Assembly (NCBI GenBank): GCA_050010255.1
Contig: JBEKLJ010000049.1
Location: 1-17,907 of the forward strand
Source of the DNA: JBEKLJ01 sp050010255
GTDB taxonomy: Bacteria > Acidobacteriota > Terriglobia > Bryobacterales > Bryobacteraceae
Reading direction: 5' to 3'
DNA: 17,907 nt
In this document: piece after piece, positions 14,055 to 17,907 of the stretch
Position numbering within the stretch: position 1 is the stretch's first letter
How the letters are laid out: every line of letters starts with the position of its first letter
The notes under the pieces: generated by a model
Seen by the model: the letters and a program-made list of their open reading frames with translations, nothing else
Database searches by the model: none
Told to the model about the DNA's origin: nothing
Made by a program: the position numbers and the translations under genes

Positions 14055-14107
14055 AGAGGACATCGCGGTGTGCCGCTACCGCTGAAGCGCCGAAGAGGGA
14101 GAGCGAG

Positions 14108-14851
14108 ATGACTCGAGTGGAGGCTCTGGCAGCCGAGATCCGGGAGTATTGCGCGTCGCACGCCGACCGCAAGCAAGCTCGGCGCTGGGAACGCTACTTC
14201 ACCGAGGGCTACGACGCCTGGGGACTGCTGGACAAGAACCACCCCTTATGGCATCAGAAGCAGGCGGAGTGGTTGGAGGGCTACCGGGACATCGGGCTGC
14301 GCGGCTTCCTCAAGCTGGGGGAGATCCTGTTCCGCAGCGGGAAGTACGAGGAGGGGGCGCTGGCGATCCGCTTCGCGGTCACGTTCCGGGATCAGTTCGA
14401 CCAGAAGGCGGTGGAGCGGCTGGGCAAATGGTTCGAAGCCGGCATCCGCAACTGGGCGCACACGGACGTGCTGTGCGGGGAGATCATCGCGCCGCTGCTG
14501 GAGAGCGGGCGGGTCGGGCTGGAGACGCTCGCCCCCTGGCGCGAGTCAGAGCTCAAGTTTCAGCGGCGCGCGGTGCCGGTCGCGATGCTGAGGCTGCTGA
14601 AGGTGAAGCCGGATGCCGGCCCACTACTCGAGTTCATTCGGCCGATGATGACGGACCCGGAACGGGTGGTCGGGCAGGGCCTGGGGTGGTTCCTTCGCGA
14701 AACCTGGAAGAAGCATCCCCGGCCCGTCGAGGCCTTTCTTCTGGAATGGAAAGACGAGGCTGCTCGCGTGATCTTCCAGTACGCCACCGAGAAGATGGCG
14801 CCGGAGGCCCGCGCCCGTTTCCGCCGGGCGAAGCCGGGGAAGCGGTCATGA
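14108..14851 (+). CDS. DNA alkylation repair protein, AlkD-like HEAT-fold glycosylase
   Basis: The 247-residue all-helical protein matches the AlkC/AlkD-type DNA_alkylation family, which removes bulky or cationic alkylpurines without base flipping. The DNA-facing residues correspond to Trp116 and Asp120 (RNWAHTDVLCGEI) and Trp194 (GLGWFLRETWKKHP), equivalent to the Trp-Asp-Trp set of Bacillus cereus AlkD as I recall it. FLKLGEILFRSGKYEEGALA and RRAVPVAMLRLLK are further repeat helices. I use ATG 14108, after a purine-rich ribosome site; a longer frame to 14033 would start before the promoter's own transcript start. Its stop overlaps the doxX start (ATGA), so they form an operon. Function is likely repair of N3- or N7-alkyl purines. 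Confidence 0.85.
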   Translation: MTRVEALAAEIREYCASHADRKQARRWERYFTEGYDAWGLLDKNHPLWHQKQAEWLEGYRDIGLRGFLKLGEILFRSGKYEEGALAIRFAVTFRDQFDQKAVERLGKWFEAGIRNWAHTDVLCGEIIAPLLESGRVGLETLAPWRESELKFQRRAVPVAMLRLLKVKPDAGPLLEFIRPMMTDPERVVGQGLGWFLRETWKKHPRPVEAFLLEWKDEAARVIFQYATEKMAPEARARFRRAKPGKRS

Positions 14852-15309
14852 GGCTCGGAATGGACTCCCTCAGACGCAGCCTCCGGACACACGCTCCCAA
14901 GGCGACGATCCTGGTCCGGTTCCTCGTGGGTGGCGTGTTTCTTTCCGAGGGCATTCAGAAGTTCCTCTATCCCCAGCAGCTCGGAGTGGGCCGCTTCCTC
15001 AAGATTGGAATACCGGCCCCCGAGATCCTGGCGCCGTTCGTCGGCGTGGTCGAGATCCTCTGCGGCGCGCTGCTGCTGGCGGGATTCCTGACGCGGCTGG
15101 CTGCGATTCCACTGATTGCCGACATGGTCGTCGCGATCTGCACCACCAAGATCCCCATGTGGATGGAGAAGGGGTTCTGGGCGATGGCCCACGAGGCGCG
15201 GCCGGACTACTCGATGCTCCTGGGGCTGGTGTTTCTGCTGCTGGCCGGCGCAGGCGCGTGGTCGGTCGATGCCCGGCTGGCGGCCCGAGAAACGGACATG
15301 AAGCGCTAG
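14848..15309 (+). CDS. DoxX-family membrane protein
   Basis: ATG 14848 overlaps the upstream stop by 4 bp. The 153-residue protein has four predicted membrane helices with the DoxX landmarks: LVRFLVGGVFLSEGIQKFLY at about 22-41, FVGVVEILCGALLLAGFLTR with the conserved Glu, AAIPLIADMVVAICTTKIP, and YSMLLGLVFLLLAGAGAWSV. The last ends before a short polar tail (DARLAARETDMKR). DoxX members take part in thiosulfate oxidation in archaea, and in mycobacteria in oxidative-stress complexes; most bacterial members have no proven activity. Coupling to a DNA-alkylation glycosylase suggests a shared stress response, but this is inference. Confidence 0.88.
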   Translation: MRLGMDSLRRSLRTHAPKATILVRFLVGGVFLSEGIQKFLYPQQLGVGRFLKIGIPAPEILAPFVGVVEILCGALLLAGFLTRLAAIPLIADMVVAICTTKIPMWMEKGFWAMAHEARPDYSMLLGLVFLLLAGAGAWSVDARLAARETDMKR

Positions 15310-15361
15310 AGCCGGCGCCACCGTGGCGTGAAGATTCCCCTTCGCTGGTCTCGGCTGCATC

Positions 15362-15391
15362 TTGCAGCAAATTGCATTCTGTGTAAGAATG
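15362..15391 (+). promoter_or_regulatory. Promoter with palindromic operator of the toxin-antitoxin module
   Basis: CATTCT (15375-15380) and AGAATG (15386-15391) form a perfect inverted repeat around GTGTA. A second palindrome, GCAAATTGC, spans 15367-15375. TTGCAG (15362-15367) and TAAGAA (15384-15389) could be the -35 and -10, so a bound antitoxin would cover the -10. This is the layout of autoregulated FitAB/VapBC operons. Confidence 0.55.
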
Positions 15392-15402
15392 AAGGCACCA
15401 CT

Positions 15403-15648
15403 ATGCCACTGATTCAGGTCAGAGACGTTCCCGAGCACATCTATCGCCTGCTCGCTGAGCAGGCCGAGAAGGAGCGCCGCAGCGTCGCCCAGCAGGTGGT
15501 CGCGGTGCTGGCCCGCGGCCTCCAGGTTGACGTGGACGCCAGGGCGCGGCGGCGGGCGCTGCTGGGTGCGATTCAGGCCGGCAGTCCGGTCCGGGCCGGC
15601 AAGCTCAGCGCTCCCGCCAGGCTGATTCGGGAGGACCGTCGCCGGTGA
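15403..15648 (+). CDS. FitA/VapB-type ribbon-helix-helix antitoxin
   Basis: I start at ATG 15403, 8 bases after AAGG; the longer frame to 15328 covers the operator. The 81-residue protein begins MPLIQVRDVPEHIYRLLAEQ, a beta strand followed by AEKERRSVAQQVVAVLARGL, the fold of the FitA-like ribbon-helix-helix domain (R-D-[VL]-P-x-x-[VIL]). The charged tail (VRAGKLSAPARLIREDRRR) would wrap the toxin active site. The antitoxin binds its own promoter as a dimer and neutralises the PIN toxin. The GTG of the toxin gene overlaps its stop (GTGA), the usual coupling in these modules. Confidence 0.85.
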   Translation: MPLIQVRDVPEHIYRLLAEQAEKERRSVAQQVVAVLARGLQVDVDARARRRALLGAIQAGSPVRAGKLSAPARLIREDRRR

Positions 15649-16040
15649 GGCTGGTTCTGGACGCGAGCGCCGCCATTGAGGTCGTCCTCGGCCGGAGGAA
15701 GGCCGGGCAGTTCACTGCCATGCTCGAGGAGGCCGACGCAGTCCTGGCCCCCGACCTGTTGGTTGCCGAAGTGGTTAACACGGTTTGGAAGTACCACCAG
15801 TTCGAGGGGCTGAGCGTGACTGACTGCGACCGCGTCATAGAGCTGGCTCTGGGCCTCGTGGACGTGCTGGTCCCATCGAGAGAGATCTACCGCGAAGCCA
15901 TGCTGCTGGCCCGGACCACGCGGCGGCCCGCCTACGACATGTTCTATCTGGCTCTGGCGCGGCGCGAAGACGCCGCCTTTCTCACCACCGACGCGGCCTT
16001 GAAGAGGGAAGCGCAGCGGCAGGGAATCCGCGTGGTCTGA
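15645..16040 (+). CDS. PIN-domain ribonuclease toxin (FitB/VapC-type)
   Basis: The 131-residue protein starts at GTG 15645 and has the PIN-domain acidic set: Asp6 (LVLDASAAIEV), Glu42 (LLVAEVVNTVWKY), Asp98 (PAYDMFYLALARR) and Asp116 (FLTTDAALKREA). These bind the metal ions used for RNA cleavage, commonly of tRNA or rRNA in VapC toxins. All key residues are present, so the toxin is likely active. It forms an operon with the antitoxin upstream (4 bp overlap). A stable hairpin follows the stop. The RNA target cannot be inferred from sequence. Confidence 0.9.
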   Translation: MRLVLDASAAIEVVLGRRKAGQFTAMLEEADAVLAPDLLVAEVVNTVWKYHQFEGLSVTDCDRVIELALGLVDVLVPSREIYREAMLLARTTRRPAYDMFYLALARREDAAFLTTDAALKREAQRQGIRVV

Positions 16041-16050
16041 GCGAACTGCT

Positions 16051-16080
16051 CGCGTTCCCCCGTCTTTCCGGAGGAACGCG
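16051..16080 (+). terminator. Hairpin after the toxin gene
   Basis: CGCGTTCC (16051-16058) pairs perfectly with GGAACGCG (16073-16080), with additional CCG/CGG pairing inside the loop. It begins 10 bases past the PIN-toxin stop and ends 35 bases before the next start. There is no U tract. Confidence 0.5.
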
Positions 16081-16115
16081 GTCCCGCCCGTCCGGCGTGC
16101 TACAACGGAGGATTC

Positions 16116-17907
16116 ATGCGCTTTCGATTCGGCGAGACAGTCGCGTCTTTGTCCCTCACCGGCTTGCTGCTGGCCGTCTCGGCGGCATCGGGCGGAGCGG
16201 AGCCCGCACGCGCTGGGTTTTACGTGGCCGCCCCGGAGGCCGGAGGCTGGAGCCAACTACTGCGATCGATGGGCCTGGTGGAGAGTTCCGCTTCCGAGGC
16301 GCGGCTCATCGTGGCGGGGCGGAACGCCGTGGGCGCCCCGGAGGAGTGGCTGGCGAAGATCGATGCCGGCATGGTGGTTGTTCTCGAGGGTGAGTCGCCG
16401 CTGGCGAGCGCGCTCGGGTTCAGGGCGGGGAAGGGCAGCGTCCGCGTGGCGCGCATTCGCGACGCGCGCGACCCGGGACTGCGCATCCAGTGGGAGGATC
16501 CGCTCAAAGTACCCGTATTCACGGTGCCAAAACAGGCCCACGTTTTTGCCACTGCCGGACGTGGGCGTGTGCCCCTCATGGCCGGGCTCACCCGCGGCCG
16601 CGGCTCCGTGCTCTGGCTTGCAGCGCCCGTGGGAACCGGCGGCTACGAGCGCTTCCCCTACCTGCCCCAGGCGCTGGCCGAGCTGGGCGTGCGCTCCCCG
16701 TTCGAGTCGCGCCGGCTCTGGGCCTTCTTCGATGCTGCCTACCGGCTGCGCAGCGATCCAGACGCGCTGGCCGCGCAGTGGAGGAAGGCCGGCATCTCGG
16801 CCGTGCACGCGGGCGCCTGGAACTACTTCGAGCCGGACGAAGACAGCGACCGCTATCTTCGCAACCTGATCGCCGCCTGCCATCGCCACAACGTCCTGGT
16901 CTACGCCTGGCTGGAGCTGCCGCACGTCAGCGCGCGCTTCTGGGCCGCGCACCCGGAATGGCGCGAGAAGACGGCCCGGCTCAGGGACGCAAAAATCGAT
17001 TGGCGGCTCTTGATGAATCTCGCGGACCCGGCCTGCAACCAGGCGGTGGTACGCGGTGTTCGGGAGATGCTGGCCCGCTTTGACTGGGACGGCGTCAACC
17101 TCGCCGAGCTGTACTTCGACGGCATCCTGGGAATCGCGGAACTCGCCCACTTCACGCCCCTCAACGATTATGTGCGGCGCGAGTTCCGCATTGCGCAAGG
17201 CTTCGACCCGTACGATCTGTTTCGCCGCGGCCGCCGCACGCCCGCGGGGCTGCGGGCGTTCCTGGACTACCGCGCCGATCTCGCCGCCCGCTTGCAGGAG
17301 CAGTGGATCGATGACCTCGAAGAGATGCGCCGCGAGAAGCGCGATCTGGACATCGTGCTCACCCACGTGGACGATCGCTTCGACCCGACCATGCGCGACG
17401 CCATCGGCGCCGACGCGGCCCGCCTGCTGCGGGTCCTGGATTCGCACGCGATCACGTTCATCATCGAAGACCCGGCGACGGTGTGGAACCTCGGGCCGGC
17501 GCGTTACGCGGAAATCGCGCGGCGCTATGCGCCGCTCACGTCGCATCAGGAGCGGCTCGGCGTGGACATCAACGTGGTGGAGCGGGACGGCGGCGTCTAC
17601 CCGACGCGGAAACAGACCGGCGCCGAGTTGCTGGAGTTGATTCATACCGCCTCGGAGTCCTTTGCGCAGACCATGTTCTACTTCGAGTTCTCTATTGACG
17701 CCCTCGACTTGCCGTTCCTCTCGTCTGCATCGGCCGTGGTGACGCAATACGAGCGGCGCGGCGAGGCAGCCGTGGTCGCCTCGCCTCACGGTGTGGGCCT
17801 GCGGTGGGCCGGCCCGGCGCGCGTGGACGGAGCCGAGTGGCCGGTGCAGGATGGAGAGGTAGTCTGGCTGCCGCCCGGCCGGCACGTTGTCGAATCGGCC
17901 CCGGTCG
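16116..17907 (+). CDS. Large secreted glycosidase-like TIM-barrel protein (partial)
   Basis: The frame from ATG 16116 is open to the window edge (597 codons, no stop). GGAGG lies 4 bases upstream. A signal peptide (about 1-29, SLSLTGLLLAVSAASGGA) precedes a first domain at about 34-190 with MVVVLEGESPLASALGFRAG and VLWLAAPVGTGGYERFPYLP, resembling a glutamine-amidotransferase-like fold often found beside glycosidases. From about 205, AGISAVHAGAWNYFEPDED, AACHRHNVLVYAWLELPHV, MNLADPACNQAVVRGVREML and WDGVNLAELYFDG look like a (beta/alpha)8 glycoside-hydrolase-like barrel. Candidate acids are Glu239, Glu331, Asp335 and Glu451 (IIEDPATVW). A C-terminal beta-rich part starts near 520. I cannot assign a GH family. 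It likely acts on exopolysaccharide outside the cytoplasm. The opposite-strand 542-residue frame is its shadow. Confidence 0.7.
   Translation, partial: MRFRFGETVASLSLTGLLLAVSAASGGAEPARAGFYVAAPEAGGWSQLLRSMGLVESSASEARLIVAGRNAVGAPEEWLAKIDAGMVVVLEGESPLASALGFRAGKGSVRVARIRDARDPGLRIQWEDPLKVPVFTVPKQAHVFATAGRGRVPLMAGLTRGRGSVLWLAAPVGTGGYERFPYLPQALAELGVRSPFESRRLWAFFDAAYRLRSDPDALAAQWRKAGISAVHAGAWNYFEPDEDSDRYLRNLIAACHRHNVLVYAWLELPHVSARFWAAHPEWREKTARLRDAKIDWRLLMNLADPACNQAVVRGVREMLARFDWDGVNLAELYFDGILGIAELAHFTPLNDYVRREFRIAQGFDPYDLFRRGRRTPAGLRAFLDYRADLAARLQEQWIDDLEEMRREKRDLDIVLTHVDDRFDPTMRDAIGADAARLLRVLDSHAITFIIEDPATVWNLGPARYAEIARRYAPLTSHQERLGVDINVVERDGGVYPTRKQTGAELLELIHTASESFAQTMFYFEFSIDALDLPFLSSASAVVTQYERRGEAAVVASPHGVGLRWAGPARVDGAEWPVQDGEVVWLPPGRHVVESAPV

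Larger units (their letters stand above)
13779..14107. other. Intergenic region between divergent genes
   Basis: About 329 bases without a gene. It contains the minus-strand promoter at 13802-13831, a possible orphan insertion-sequence end at 13848-13898, a GC-rich stretch with nothing recognisable, and the plus-strand promoter at 14026-14054. Confidence 0.6.

Noticed and set aside
14560..15438. 292-residue minus-strand open frame
   Set aside because: It covers the antisense of AlkD-like and DoxX genes, with low-complexity composition and no motif.
16257..17885. 542-residue minus-strand open frame
   Set aside because: It is antisense to the secreted glycosidase-like gene, whose plus frame has a signal peptide, a ribosome site and domain-like sequence.

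Overview
The window is high-GC and densely coded, with many 1-4 bp gene overlaps. It looks like a chromosomal segment of an Acidobacteriota bacterium, most likely near Bryobacterales/Solibacter. That placement is inference. It rests on a DUF6677-like membrane protein next to miaB, a DUF151 bifunctional-nuclease homologue, a PEP-CTERM surface protein, a DinB protein, secreted beta-sandwich/HEAT proteins and a FitAB/VapBC-type module. No rRNA, tRNA, CRISPR array or intact transposase was seen.

Left part (1-5945). A TauE/SafE permease gene on the minus strand is cut by the left edge. Then, on the plus strand, come a DUF6677-like membrane protein and a 61-residue membrane protein (overlapping), miaB (tRNA ms2i6A synthase), a DUF151 protein, a small putative exported protein, an exported TPR-like protein, a radical SAM/SPASM enzyme, and a start-coupled fragment of an NAD-binding reductase/epimerase. 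The fragment stops after about 40 codons, which marks a rearrangement breakpoint near 5945.

Middle part (5958-10629). On the minus strand DinB, a GT4 and a GT2 glycosyltransferase lie in series; the two GT genes overlap by 4 bp. A PEP-CTERM protein is divergent from DinB, and the gap between them carries three copies of ATGGTAC. The PEP-CTERM gene converges on a GAF-domain protein across a strong hairpin that probably terminates both.

Right part (10928-17907). A secreted protein fuses an NTF2/SnoaL-like domain to a GyrI-like domain. It converges on a minus-strand pair: a membrane-anchored helical-repeat protein and a secreted beta-sandwich protein. Next to the promoter of that pair is what may be an orphan insertion-sequence end with two repeated motifs. 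Then, on the plus strand, follow an AlkD-like DNA glycosylase coupled to a DoxX membrane protein (consensus-like promoter), a FitA/VapB antitoxin and PIN toxin pair with a palindromic operator, and a large secreted glycosidase-like protein that runs off the right edge.

Housekeeping genes (miaB, DUF151, AlkD) alternate with small accessory modules. The strongest unusual signals are the truncated coupled reductase at the glycosyltransferase boundary, the secreted NTF2-GyrI fusion, the GAF fusion to a C-terminal module I cannot name, the HEAT/beta-sandwich pair and the radical SAM cluster with exported neighbours.
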